Shown: piece after piece, positions 17,290-25,782 of the stretch
Layout of the letters: each line of letters opens with the position of its first letter
Numbering within the stretch: position 1 is the first letter of the stretch
Origin: JALEFZ01 sp039817415
GTDB taxonomy: Bacteria > Bacteroidota > Bacteroidia > J057
NCBI GenBank assembly: GCA_039817415.1
Contig: JBCBVV010000016.1
Coordinates: forward strand, 1-64,000
DNA length: 64,000 bases
Reading direction: 5' to 3'
The notes under the pieces: generated by a model
What the model saw: the letters and a program-made list of their open reading frames with translations, nothing else
Told to the model about the DNA's origin: nothing
The model's database searches: none
Program-made: the position numbers and the translations under genes

Positions 17290-17715
17290 TTACTTGTACC
17301 ATTCCCCTGGGGAAATGCTGAAAAATCCTTCTTCATTCTTGGAGAAAAAGACCCATGTTTTTCCATTAAACAGGATCAAGTAAGGAGCTTGTAAAATAGA
17401 ATTATATCTAGCGGCCTGAAAGAGGGTATCTGAATCAAGTTTAACATCAGGCGCTTTACATTCTACCAAGACAAAGGGCTGCCCCATTTTATCGAAAACG
17501 ACCACATCAAACCTTCTGCGGGTCTGGTTATAGACGATTTCCTTTTCTACACCTATTAAGTTTGGGGAAATTCCTTTGTCATGAATCAGGTGAGATATAA
17601 GTTGCTGTCTGACAACCTCTTCTGGCTGCCATACATACCAGGCTTTGCGAATTTGCCCCCAAATCAAAGGGCGTTCACCTTCAAATTTGGTTTGAATGTC
17701 ATAGAGTGGGATCAT
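17290..17715 (-). CDS. solitary HsdR N-terminal-domain (PD-(D/E)xK) nuclease-like protein
   Basis: This 141-residue protein corresponds to only the nuclease domain of type I restriction R subunits (HSDR_N). The catalytic core is visible: an acidic residue in RRRFDVVVFD and the ECKAP pair that supplies Glu and Lys. There is no helicase domain and no hsdM or hsdS nearby, so it is not a restriction enzyme by itself. Stand-alone copies are widespread in Bacteroidota and poorly characterised. It is transcribed with the small membrane-protein gene just upstream (12-base gap) and is convergent with sbcC. A DNA-processing role is plausible but not shown. Confidence 0.82.
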   Translation of the reverse strand: MIPLYDIQTKFEGERPLIWGQIRKAWYVWQPEEVVRQQLISHLIHDKGISPNLIGVEKEIVYNQTRRRFDVVVFDKMGQPFVLVECKAPDVKLDSDTLFQAARYNSILQAPYLILFNGKTWVFFSKNEEGFFSISPGEWYK

Positions 17716-17727
17716 AGATAGGATAGG

Positions 17728-18240
17728 CTACCGAGTAATTGTAACCAACTCATCCCAAGCTTCTTTAGGAATAGATTTGTAGACTTCTTGAACCATACCA
17801 TGCCTACCTTGAATAATCAGGACGAGGGACTCCTTATTCAATTTCTGAATTTGATAACGATATTCATAAGAGAGCATAGAAGCGGCTACTTTGCTCATTC
17901 TATTTTTGCTTTCACCAAACACAAAGGCAACAGCATTTTTCTTTTTATTCAATAACCAAACTCCTGTTCTAGATTGCTCTTTGGTCCATTCTTGAAAAGT
18001 TCCATCCTCATTAATCGAGAGATATTTGTGGCCTTCTAATTCCGCTTGCCTTTTATGAGAGCTATTTTCATAGGGATCTGACGAAGATTGCCATTCCCAT
18101 TTTCCGATGAGGGATTCCTTTACATTTTCTGGAAGCTCAACCTGCCCATATAGCTGCCCTGTTTCATTCTTTGGATAAAGGGTAACGAGCAAAGCAATAA
18201 GCCCAGCAGCAATCAGAAAATAAATAAAAAACCTACGCAT
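17728..18240 (-). CDS. small membrane-anchored protein of unknown function (lipocalin-like pattern)
   Basis: The 170-residue product has a single N-terminal hydrophobic segment (residues about 4-20) after basic residues, so it is probably membrane-anchored with the rest outside the cytoplasm. The mature part contains LIGKWEWQSS and a later GTFQEW and TGVWLL, a pattern like lipocalin-type calycin proteins in which short strands surround a Gly-x-Trp start. The gene ends 12 bases before the HsdR_N-type gene, suggesting one operon, and is divergent from the DUF4286 gene. No specific function can be given. Confidence 0.6.
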   Translation of the reverse strand: MRRFFIYFLIAAGLIALLVTLYPKNETGQLYGQVELPENVKESLIGKWEWQSSSDPYENSSHKRQAELEGHKYLSINEDGTFQEWTKEQSRTGVWLLNKKKNAVAFVFGESKNRMSKVAASMLSYEYRYQIQKLNKESLVLIIQGRHGMVQEVYKSIPKEAWDELVTITR

Positions 18241-18316
18241 AAGTTTTATTTTTGGTTGTTAAGCAGGAACTTCCCACCTAACATTATGTATCTACGGAAT
18301 AAGTTAGAAAAAGGGT

Positions 18317-18622
18317 ATGATTATTTATAGTGAAACTATTTCGCTAGACCGAGGAATCGAGCAGGATTGGCTTCAATGGATGAAAAAAGTTTATATTCCG
18401 CAAGTTATGGAGACCGAATTATTCGAGTCTAATTCAATGATGAAACTTCTCGATCCAATTGTCGATGACCAGATGGTTACCTACAATGTTCAATATGCAT
18501 GCCTTTCCATGGCTATTCTACGAAAATTCGAAAGAGAACACCAGTCGAATTTCAATAATGCACATAAATCCCGATATGGCAATCGCTTTGTTTCTTTTCA
18601 AACCATCCTGGAAAAAATCTAA
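18317..18622 (+). CDS. DUF4286 family protein
   Basis: A 101-residue cytoplasmic protein with the family pattern: an N-terminal strand MIIYSETISLD, a DWLQWMKKVYIPQVMET helix and a compact ferredoxin-like alpha/beta layout. DUF4286 is common in Bacteroidota and has no established function. The M48 peptidase gene begins 87 bases downstream on the same strand; the gap holds an AT-rich stretch that may be a promoter. Confidence 0.8.
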   Translation: MIIYSETISLDRGIEQDWLQWMKKVYIPQVMETELFESNSMMKLLDPIVDDQMVTYNVQYACLSMAILRKFEREHQSNFNNAHKSRYGNRFVSFQTILEKI

Positions 18623-18709
18623 TGGTTTCTATCCTCGTCATTAAAGGCTAAAATAGTATATTATATATCTATAACCCAGATAGCGGCTCTTTCCTAGAAG
18701 CCCACTCTT

Positions 18710-20869
18710 ATGACATCCGAAATTTCAGTACGTAACTTTTTTCCTCATGTAATTCTACCAATTCTCTTCCTGTTTTTATGGGAAGCTACTTCCTATGGAC
18801 AAGTTGTTCCTTCACCAGGACCAATCCAATGTGAAGGCCCTATCCCGGAAGAAATTCTAATGTCTTTTTCTGAAAAGATTCATAGAAAAGTTTCCTTATT
18901 AGAAACCCTGAAAAAGGAAGACAGAAAGTTACAAGAAGAGTTTTTTGAAGCTTCTTATTTTAATATTCAGAATTTACTTCATAGCGGCAAAATCATTTTT
19001 GGCGATTCTGCTACGATGTATCTTAATAAAGTGGCAGATGTTCTATTGAAAGATTTACCTGAAGTCAGAAAAAAACTAAGATTCTATACCGTACGATCAT
19101 CTAGTGTTAATGCATTTACTTCTGAGGATGGTATCATATTAGTAAACATGGGATTGATGGCACATGTCAAAGACGAGGCCCAACTTGCCTTTATTCTCTG
19201 TCACGAGATTAGCCATTATGTTCATAACCATCCACTCGAAATATTCCTAAATAACAAAGAGGAATTTACAGCCCCAGCTGCCGCCGAACTTCAACAAAGA
19301 GCATACGAAAAGGCACTCGTAGAAACCAATAAATATTCCAAGGAAAAAGAAGAAGAGGCAGATCAACTTGGACTCGAACTTTTTCTCAACTCGCCCTATT
19401 CCTTGGGAGCCGCAGTCGAGGTATTTGATGTATTGAAAAAGGCTGATGATTTATTTGAAGACTTTGAATTCAGTCCTGAAGTTTTCCAAACAGAAAATCT
19501 CAAACTAGATCAATATAATTTCTTCAAAAACGAAGAAGAGCTATCGAACGGAGTAAAAGAAGCTCCCAATTATTCCACTACTCATCCTAGTACAAAAAGA
19601 CGCCAAACCCTGATTCGCCGAAAGGTGAGAAAAATGGATAATAGTAAACGATCAAAATTTATCGTTTCAGAAAAGTCATTCTACAACATCCAGAAGAAAT
19701 ATCAATTTGGACTGGTCAATCAGTATCTACTCGAGAAAAAATATGAGCGCGCAATATATGTAGCTTTGGTTCTTGAAAATAAGTTTGGTTACCACTCAGC
19801 ATTAAAAAGACAAATTGGATATGCACTCTATGCTTTGGCTAAATATGCCAACGCCGGACAATTCTGGGATGTTCATGTTGATTATGAGGAAAAAAATCAG
19901 CCTGAGAATCGCTTAAATTTCTTTATGTCTAGGCTGGTGGACGAAGAGTTAAATCTACTGGCCATTTTATTTAATTGGGAAGTCCTAAAAACTGAACCTA
20001 ACCCACGCAGTGTCAGGCTATTAAATGATATTATTTTTGAATTTAATAAGGACTTTTTCAAACCGCCTTATTTTCAAAATAATCAGTCAGATACCTCTTC
20101 TTTGGGTCTTTTTAAGCGAGCTTTAAAATTTTCACTCGAAGATGGGCTCTTTAAACAGATTTTTGAGCAAGCTCAAGTATCCATTCCCTTTTTGCCAATT
20201 GAAAGTCTAAATCCTTCTATTCCAGGAGATATCAATTCCATTAAAAAGAAAAAAGTCCAGGGGCATAAATTTGGAATAGAATCCGCTGTAATTGTAGATC
20301 CCTTCTTTCTACATTACGATGATAGGAAAGAAACAGCACTACAGTATTCGTCTTCAAAAATTTTCCAACAACAACTTTTAAGTTTCTTTCACCAATATGG
20401 AGAAAGGAAGGGAAGTAATTATACAATCATTTCACCTTCCAATTTTCAATCCCATGATACAGATAGATTCAATCAAATGGCCAGTCTGAAATTATGGATC
20501 TTCGAAAAAGAAAATCATGGTAAGCTTCAATTAATTAGTTTATTCCATAATGAAATTCTCCAACTAGTAGAGGAATTTGGAACTCCTTATATCATATCTA
20601 CTGGAGGTATCTCCGTTTCTGAAAACCGGAAAAGTAAAAACTTGACACTTGGAGCTGGTTTTATTTTTCCTCCTGTACTTCCTTACAGTCTTTACTATGT
20701 TTTAACGCCTAAGCAAGGATTTCTTTTTTATAATATGATTTATAATCTGGAGCAGGACAGTAAATCATCGATACTCTCAAAAAGAATCAGAATGAAGGCT
20801 TCTGAATCAGTGATGAAGGCAGCAGTCTATGATTTTTATCTCCAGCTTTATTCGAAGCCCAATGATTGA
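18710..20869 (+). CDS. exported M48-family metallopeptidase with long C-terminal extension
   Basis: The 719-residue product has a signal peptide (hydrophobic run at about 14-30) and an M48 catalytic domain. The zinc motif HEISH is at 165-169, and the third ligand lies in EEEADQLG near 214-220. M48 enzymes such as BepA degrade or refold outer-membrane proteins in the periplasm. Beyond about residue 310 come roughly 400 residues that do not look like the usual TPR tail; they include an alpha/beta region with a TPYIISTGGIS segment. The gene overlaps the start of the next one by 8 bases, so the two products are probably made together. Confidence 0.8.
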   Translation: MTSEISVRNFFPHVILPILFLFLWEATSYGQVVPSPGPIQCEGPIPEEILMSFSEKIHRKVSLLETLKKEDRKLQEEFFEASYFNIQNLLHSGKIIFGDSATMYLNKVADVLLKDLPEVRKKLRFYTVRSSSVNAFTSEDGIILVNMGLMAHVKDEAQLAFILCHEISHYVHNHPLEIFLNNKEEFTAPAAAELQQRAYEKALVETNKYSKEKEEEADQLGLELFLNSPYSLGAAVEVFDVLKKADDLFEDFEFSPEVFQTENLKLDQYNFFKNEEELSNGVKEAPNYSTTHPSTKRRQTLIRRKVRKMDNSKRSKFIVSEKSFYNIQKKYQFGLVNQYLLEKKYERAIYVALVLENKFGYHSALKRQIGYALYALAKYANAGQFWDVHVDYEEKNQPENRLNFFMSRLVDEELNLLAILFNWEVLKTEPNPRSVRLLNDIIFEFNKDFFKPPYFQNNQSDTSSLGLFKRALKFSLEDGLFKQIFEQAQVSIPFLPIESLNPSIPGDINSIKKKKVQGHKFGIESAVIVDPFFLHYDDRKETALQYSSSKIFQQQLLSFFHQYGERKGSNYTIISPSNFQSHDTDRFNQMASLKLWIFEKENHGKLQLISLFHNEILQLVEEFGTPYIISTGGISVSENRKSKNLTLGAGFIFPPVLPYSLYYVLTPKQGFLFYNMIYNLEQDSKSSILSKRIRMKASESVMKAAVYDFYLQLYSKPND

Positions 20870-22466
20870 AACTGAAGAATTACAGCATACAAAAGAATCA
20901 ACAATTTCGAAGAGTCCCATTCTACTCGTTTCCGTTTTCGTTATTGCTATCTGTGGAATTCTTTACGAACTCCTAATTAGTACCATTTCTTCCTATTTCC
21001 AGGGTTCTAGTATTCTTCACTTTTCCATCATTATAGGATTGTTTCTTTCCTTTATGGGAGTAGGTTCATATTTGTCCAGATTCTTCAAAAAAGATTTACT
21101 GGCCTGGTTTATTCGTTTTGAATTGATCCTAGGAATAATGGGAGGATTATCTACTTTCATTTTATACCTCGCCTTTTCGCTTACACCATATTATTATGCT
21201 GTAGTTTTTCTATTGATTGGGATACTTGGAGCCATCATCGGACTTGAAATTCCCATTCTTACCAGAATCATTCGAAAATATGAGGATTTAAGAAATGCCG
21301 TGTCCAACGTATTGTCATTTGACTACCTGGGTGCATTGATTGCTTCGCTACTATTCCCACTTGTCCTTCTCCCCATCTTTGGTACAATGAAAACTGCATT
21401 TTTAATCGGAATGCTGAATGTATCTGTTGCAATCATGAATTCCTGGCAATTCAGAGAAGAACTCCCAAATTATAGGCAATTGTTCGCAATCAGTTGGCTC
21501 GCTCAATTTCTCCTATTGATTGGATTGATTTTCTCCTTCCAACTCGTCAGCCTATTTGAAAAAAATCTATATCAGGATCCTGTTCTTTACTCACAACAAA
21601 CTCCTTATCAAAAATTGGTTATCACTCGAATGAAGGATGATGTACGCTTATTCATCAACGGGAGTATCCAATTTTCTTCTAAGGATGAATACCGATATCA
21701 TGAGGCCCTAGTTCATGTCCCTATGATTCTTTCCCAAAATAGAGAGCATGTGTTAATCTTAGGAGGTGGTGATGGTTTAGTAGCACGGGAAGTTCTCAAG
21801 TATTCTGATGTTCAGAAGGTTACCTTGGTTGACCTTGATCAACAAATGACAGACCTAGGTATGAATCATCCAATTATTCAACGATTAAATGAGGGATCAT
21901 TATTGAATCCAAAAGTAGAAATTGTTAATACTGATGCTTATAAGTACTTGGAGAACAGTACCGACTTTTTCTCTGTTGTCATTGTTGATTTACCCGATCC
22001 CCATGATACAGCCTTGGGAAAATTATACAGTCAATCATTTTACAACATTATCGAAAAGAGAATGGGGGTAGGAGGAACCATCGTAACGCAAAGTACCTCT
22101 CCCTATCACGCACCTAAAGTATTCTGGTCAATTCATGCGACACTGGGCTCAGTTTTCAATCAACATTTCCCTTATCGAACCTATGTTCCAGCATTTGGCG
22201 AATGGGGATTCAATTTGGGAATCAAATCATCTGATACTTTTGACTCAAATAAAATTGGCGACAGTCTTCCTCAAAAAATAGCTAAGCTTCAGGATTATAT
22301 TTCAAATAATGATTCCAGCTTTAACTTGAGATATTTGACACCAGGCTTGGTGCCTTCTTTATTTGAATTTGATAAGGACACAAAAAAACGAGATGTAGAA
22401 ATCAACAGATTGGATAATCAGATCTTAATTCAGTATTACGATCAAAGTCTTTCCAATTGGAAATAG
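20862..22466 (+). CDS. membrane protein with spermidine-synthase-like methyltransferase domain
   Basis: The N-terminal half has about seven hydrophobic segments (residues about 18-220). The C-terminal half is a spermidine/spermine-synthase-type Rossmann domain: an ILGGGDGLVAREVL nucleoside-binding motif, a VTLVDLD acidic strand and a VIVDLPDPHD motif in the active-site position. Membrane-anchored homologues of this kind are often annotated as polyamine aminopropyltransferases, but the fused membrane domain makes the true substrate uncertain. I take the ATG at 20862, which overlaps the M48 stop; an ATG at 20829 would overlap by 41 bases. It is convergent with miaE (2 bases apart). Confidence 0.78.
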   Translation: MIETEELQHTKESTISKSPILLVSVFVIAICGILYELLISTISSYFQGSSILHFSIIIGLFLSFMGVGSYLSRFFKKDLLAWFIRFELILGIMGGLSTFILYLAFSLTPYYYAVVFLLIGILGAIIGLEIPILTRIIRKYEDLRNAVSNVLSFDYLGALIASLLFPLVLLPIFGTMKTAFLIGMLNVSVAIMNSWQFREELPNYRQLFAISWLAQFLLLIGLIFSFQLVSLFEKNLYQDPVLYSQQTPYQKLVITRMKDDVRLFINGSIQFSSKDEYRYHEALVHVPMILSQNREHVLILGGGDGLVAREVLKYSDVQKVTLVDLDQQMTDLGMNHPIIQRLNEGSLLNPKVEIVNTDAYKYLENSTDFFSVVIVDLPDPHDTALGKLYSQSFYNIIEKRMGVGGTIVTQSTSPYHAPKVFWSIHATLGSVFNQHFPYRTYVPAFGEWGFNLGIKSSDTFDSNKIGDSLPQKIAKLQDYISNNDSSFNLRYLTPGLVPSLFEFDKDTKKRDVEINRLDNQILIQYYDQSLSNWK

Positions 22467-22468
22467 AC

Positions 22469-23062
22469 TTATCCATGAATTCTTTCAGATTTACCATAGC
22501 GAGAAATTACATCCGCTTCAAACTCGAGAAATTCTTCCCATCTGCTATCAATATCGATGTTGGGACACAGTGTTCTGGCTAAAGAAATAAACATGGTATA
22601 ATGTCTGGCCTCAGAAATCATCAACTTGTGATAGAACACTGACAATTCCTGATCGTCAATATTTTCAGAAAGTACCTTAAATCTCTCACATGATCTCGCT
22701 TCAATCATTGCAGAGAAAAGTAACTTATCTGCCAGGGCTTCTTCTCTTCCTTTACCCTTTACCTTGATGAATTTTACCAATTCATTCACATAGGAGTCTT
22801 TCCTTTCTCTTCCTAAAGTCAAATTCCTTTTCTGAATCTCCCTAAAAACCATTCTGAAGTGCCCCATTTCCTCTTGAGCTAAATCAGACATTTTCTCCAC
22901 CAAGTCAGGAAATTCAGGATATTGAACAATTAAAGAAATGGCAGAAGAAGCTGCTTTTTGTTCACAATAAGCATGATCAGTCAAAATTTCCTCAATATTC
23001 CCTTCTACAACATGTTTCACCCATGAAGGATCTGTAGCCATTTTTAACTTTAGCACACTCAT
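22469..23062 (-). CDS. miaE: tRNA-(ms2io6A)-hydroxylase MiaE
   Basis: MiaE is a diiron monooxygenase that hydroxylates the isopentenyl side chain of the modified adenosine at position 37 of tRNAs reading U-initial codons. The 197-residue product is a helical ferritin-like protein with paired iron motifs: EQKAA and EEMGHF (ExxH) in the first half, EARSCERF and EARHYTMF (ExxH) in the second. The length fits the short MiaE branch. miaA and miaB are not in the window. Confidence 0.9.
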   Translation of the reverse strand: MSVLKLKMATDPSWVKHVVEGNIEEILTDHAYCEQKAASSAISLIVQYPEFPDLVEKMSDLAQEEMGHFRMVFREIQKRNLTLGRERKDSYVNELVKFIKVKGKGREEALADKLLFSAMIEARSCERFKVLSENIDDQELSVFYHKLMISEARHYTMFISLARTLCPNIDIDSRWEEFLEFEADVISRYGKSERIHG

Positions 23063-23182
23063 ACTTCTATCTTTAATTTATTCTAAAATTAAGGATTTTG
23101 TCCCTACACTGCATCAATAAGACAGATAAAGTTTATATCAAGTTTGTTCTCAAAGAGGGGAGAAATTTCATATATTTATTAG

Positions 23183-23196
23183 GTATGCATGCATAC
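23183..23196. promoter_or_regulatory. 14-bp palindrome, candidate operator
   Basis: GTATGCATGCATAC is a perfect palindrome ending 24 bases before the start codon of the enoyl-CoA hydratase gene. Its size and place fit a dimeric repressor site. No regulator is encoded next to it. Confidence 0.35.
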
Positions 23197-23220
23197 TTTA
23201 TTACCACTGAATAAGCAATA

Positions 23221-24015
23221 ATGGATACTACTACAACCTCAGGTCAAATTCTTGTTACAAGAGATAATCAAGTAACTACGATTACCATTTCAAATCCCAA
23301 AAGGAGAAATGCTATCAGTAACCCCATGGCTACTGAGTTAAAAAATGCCATTCTTTCTTGCAAGGATGATGATTCAAGGGTTGTTATCTTAACCGGAGAT
23401 GGAGATCACTTTTGTGCTGGGGCGGACTTGGATCCCAATCTTGTAAACGGTCAACCGTTTGATGTAACTGAATTCCTGAGAAATAACTATAATCCCATGG
23501 TCATGGCCATGAGGGAAATGGATAAAATATTCATTGCTAAAGTCCGAGGAAATTGTGTTGGGGCAGCTTTCAACTTTGTTCTGGCATGTGATCTTATTTA
23601 CTCATCTACTACCTCAAAGTTTAGTCAGATTTTCACAAGAATTGGACTCTCTAGTGATGGGGGAGGAGCATATTTTATGCCTGAAAGATTGGGGTACCAC
23701 AAATCTCTTGAGCTTATGGCCTTGAATAAAATGGTCATGGCTGATGAAGCAGAAAAATTAGGCTTGGTCAATCAGGTCATTGAAGATTCGGAGCTTGATG
23801 AGTATGTAAGAAATTTGGCCAATTCTTTAAAGGAGGGTCCATTTATAGCCATTCGAAATACTAAGCGAAACTTGAGAGTTGCCATCAAACAAGGTCTAGC
23901 CGCTGGATTAGAAATGGAAGCAATAAGCCAAGGGGAAAATTTTAAATCAAACGATTTCTTTGAAGGAATATCAGCCTTCGTTCAGAAACGAAAACCCAAT
24001 TATAAAGGAGAATAA
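23221..24015 (+). CDS. enoyl-CoA hydratase/isomerase family protein
   Basis: This 264-residue crotonase-fold protein acts on acyl-CoA thioesters. The first oxyanion-hole segment reads HFCAGADLD (near 63-71) and the second GNCVGAAFNF (near 113). The catalytic loop is RIGLSSDGGGAYFMPERLG, in which Asp replaces the second glutamate of classic hydratases; this resembles PaaG-type isomerases or hydratase-related proteins more than FadB. Other beta-oxidation genes are absent nearby. It has its own promoter region with a palindrome and ends in a shared terminator. Confidence 0.88.
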   Translation: MDTTTTSGQILVTRDNQVTTITISNPKRRNAISNPMATELKNAILSCKDDDSRVVILTGDGDHFCAGADLDPNLVNGQPFDVTEFLRNNYNPMVMAMREMDKIFIAKVRGNCVGAAFNFVLACDLIYSSTTSKFSQIFTRIGLSSDGGGAYFMPERLGYHKSLELMALNKMVMADEAEKLGLVNQVIEDSELDEYVRNLANSLKEGPFIAIRNTKRNLRVAIKQGLAAGLEMEAISQGENFKSNDFFEGISAFVQKRKPNYKGE

Positions 24016-24019
24016 TTTA

Positions 24020-24049
24020 AAAAGGCGGATCAATAATGATCCGCCTTTT
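24020..24049. terminator. bidirectional terminator between the enoyl-CoA hydratase and yicC genes
   Basis: A perfect 12-bp stem (AAAAGGCGGATC, 24020-24031, with GATCCGCCTTTT, 24038-24049) has a 6-base loop. T-rich ends on both strands let it serve both convergent genes. Confidence 0.92.
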
Positions 24050-24050
24050 C

Positions 24051-24926
24051 TTATAGTATATTCAGTACTTGCTCTTTAATTTTTTCTAACTCCTCTTTCA
24101 TCCTTACTACATGACGTTGAATTTTAGCGTCATTAGCCTTTGAACCAATCGTGTTGATTTCCCTTCCCATTTCTTGACTTAAGAATTGCATCTGTTTACC
24201 TGTATTTTTTTCAGCAGATCTAAGTTCTTCAAAATAGGTGAGGTGTTGGGTAAGCCTGACTATTTCTTCATTGATATCATATTTTTCAATATAAAATATC
24301 AATTCTTGCTCAAATCGATTAGGATCGGCTTCTACTTTGTGCTTAATATCTTCTAAGCTTTGCTCAATTCTTGACCGAACGTGCTCTAGTCTTTTAGGAG
24401 CTAAAACCTTGATCTCTTCAAGGTTTTCAGATATCGCTTGAACCCTAGAAGCCAAATCCCTATCCAAAGCAGCACCTTCTTCTTTTCTACTCCGAATCAA
24501 TTCCTGAACTGCCAACAAAGTAGCTTGCTCAATTAATTTCCATTCTTCTGGATCTTCGTGATCAATTTCAGTAGGAATTACTTCTGGAAGATTTAATAAT
24601 AAGTCAAGATTATGTGTAGGTGGAATATTTAGGTAATCCGCCAGGTCATTCAGTTCATCCAAATACTTCTTAACCAACTGCTTGTTAATATTCAAAGTTC
24701 TCTTTTCTCCAGATAGAACCTCGATATTAAACAGCATAGTTATTTTCCCTCTACCCAACTGCTCTGTCAAGCCAGAACGAAGCTTTTGCTCGTATTTCAT
24801 GTAGACCCTGGGTAACTTCAACTGTAGTTCGAGGTATTTACTATTTAGGGATTTGAGTTCTACAGTTACATTAAAATTCGAGGAAGAAGTTTTACCCGAA
24901 CCATAACCGGTCATGGATTGGATCAT
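24051..24926 (-). CDS. yicC: YicC family endoribonuclease
   Basis: The 291-residue product begins with the hallmark MIQSMTGYGSG and the ELKSLNSKYLE segment of the YicC N-terminal domain. It ends with the DUF1732 block, with FLSQEMGREINTIGSKA near 250-266. E. coli YicC has been reported as an RNA-degrading factor. The gene stop lies two bases from the shared terminator. In many bacteria gmk follows yicC; here it does not, since the downstream gene is convergent. Confidence 0.93.
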   Translation of the reverse strand: MIQSMTGYGSGKTSSSNFNVTVELKSLNSKYLELQLKLPRVYMKYEQKLRSGLTEQLGRGKITMLFNIEVLSGEKRTLNINKQLVKKYLDELNDLADYLNIPPTHNLDLLLNLPEVIPTEIDHEDPEEWKLIEQATLLAVQELIRSRKEEGAALDRDLASRVQAISENLEEIKVLAPKRLEHVRSRIEQSLEDIKHKVEADPNRFEQELIFYIEKYDINEEIVRLTQHLTYFEELRSAEKNTGKQMQFLSQEMGREINTIGSKANDAKIQRHVVRMKEELEKIKEQVLNIL

Positions 24927-25047
24927 AATTGACAGCTTTTCTTTTATATAAGCATGAAAAGTTACAAATTCTAATTGTAACTTGCTTCTAATTGAATACG
25001 AAGTCTATGAGAAAGAATGTTTGTATTCACCCTAAAGAGAATTCTCT

Positions 25048-25740
25048 ATGACGGTCAAATTTCTTGGAACTGGCGGAGCATTCGATTTTAAAATCGGAAA
25101 TTCTGCCATGTGGATAGTTCTTAATGGCAAAAACATCTTAGTAGATTGCGGCCATACAGTATATCCCGTCCTGAGGAGAAATAATTTGATTGATGACATA
25201 GATTATATTTTGATCACTCATTTTCACGATGATCATGTAGGAAGTCTATGTACCACAATTCTCCATCACACTTTCTTTCTCAATAAAAGCCAGAAGACTA
25301 AAATTCTTTATCCAGACGAGTTTTTTAAACGGAGCTTGATGAACTATTTGTCTATTGGCCTTGGAAACGTGGAACAATACGTAGAATTCGTCCCCATTAA
25401 AGAAGTTCCCGAAGTTAGAGCCATTAATACTTTTGGACTTCATGTAAAAAACATGCAGAGTTACGGATTCTTATTTGAAGACGAAAAAGAAATAGTAGCT
25501 ATATCTGGAGATTTAGGTGATCCAGAAATTATATTCCAGTGTATTCCAGAGACTAAGAAAGCAGTCAAAGTTTTTCACGAAATGAGTTTTGAGCAAACAG
25601 ACGGAGTACACTGTTTTTACAAAGACTTATTTCATCAGCTAGAAAAGTTTGAGATCTACGGCTATCATGTCAATCCATCCTCAGAACCTTCTGATAATAA
25701 AATTCCTTTGGTTCATTCTCAGCCAGATTTATTAATCTAG
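25048..25740 (+). CDS. metallo-beta-lactamase-fold hydrolase
   Basis: A 230-residue protein with the dinuclear metal site: a TVKFLGTGGAF start, LVDCGHT near 30, and the HxHxDH motif as HFHDDH near 57-62, followed by further ligand candidates SGDLGD near 154 and YGYHVNP near 212. The overall plan is like RNase Z or phosphorylcholine-type hydrolases rather than an antibiotic lactamase, and there is no signal peptide. Substrate unknown. It is 42 bases upstream of mqnD on the same strand, so the two may share a transcript. Confidence 0.82.
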   Translation: MTVKFLGTGGAFDFKIGNSAMWIVLNGKNILVDCGHTVYPVLRRNNLIDDIDYILITHFHDDHVGSLCTTILHHTFFLNKSQKTKILYPDEFFKRSLMNYLSIGLGNVEQYVEFVPIKEVPEVRAINTFGLHVKNMQSYGFLFEDEKEIVAISGDLGDPEIIFQCIPETKKAVKVFHEMSFEQTDGVHCFYKDLFHQLEKFEIYGYHVNPSSEPSDNKIPLVHSQPDLLI

Positions 25741-25782
25741 GAAAACTAAGTTTGATTTCATTCGTTTGTGAAAAGAAAAGGA

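Noticed and set aside
17290..17715. Type I restriction-modification system
   Set aside because: Only the N-terminal nuclease domain is present; no helicase domain, hsdM or hsdS lies in the neighbourhood.
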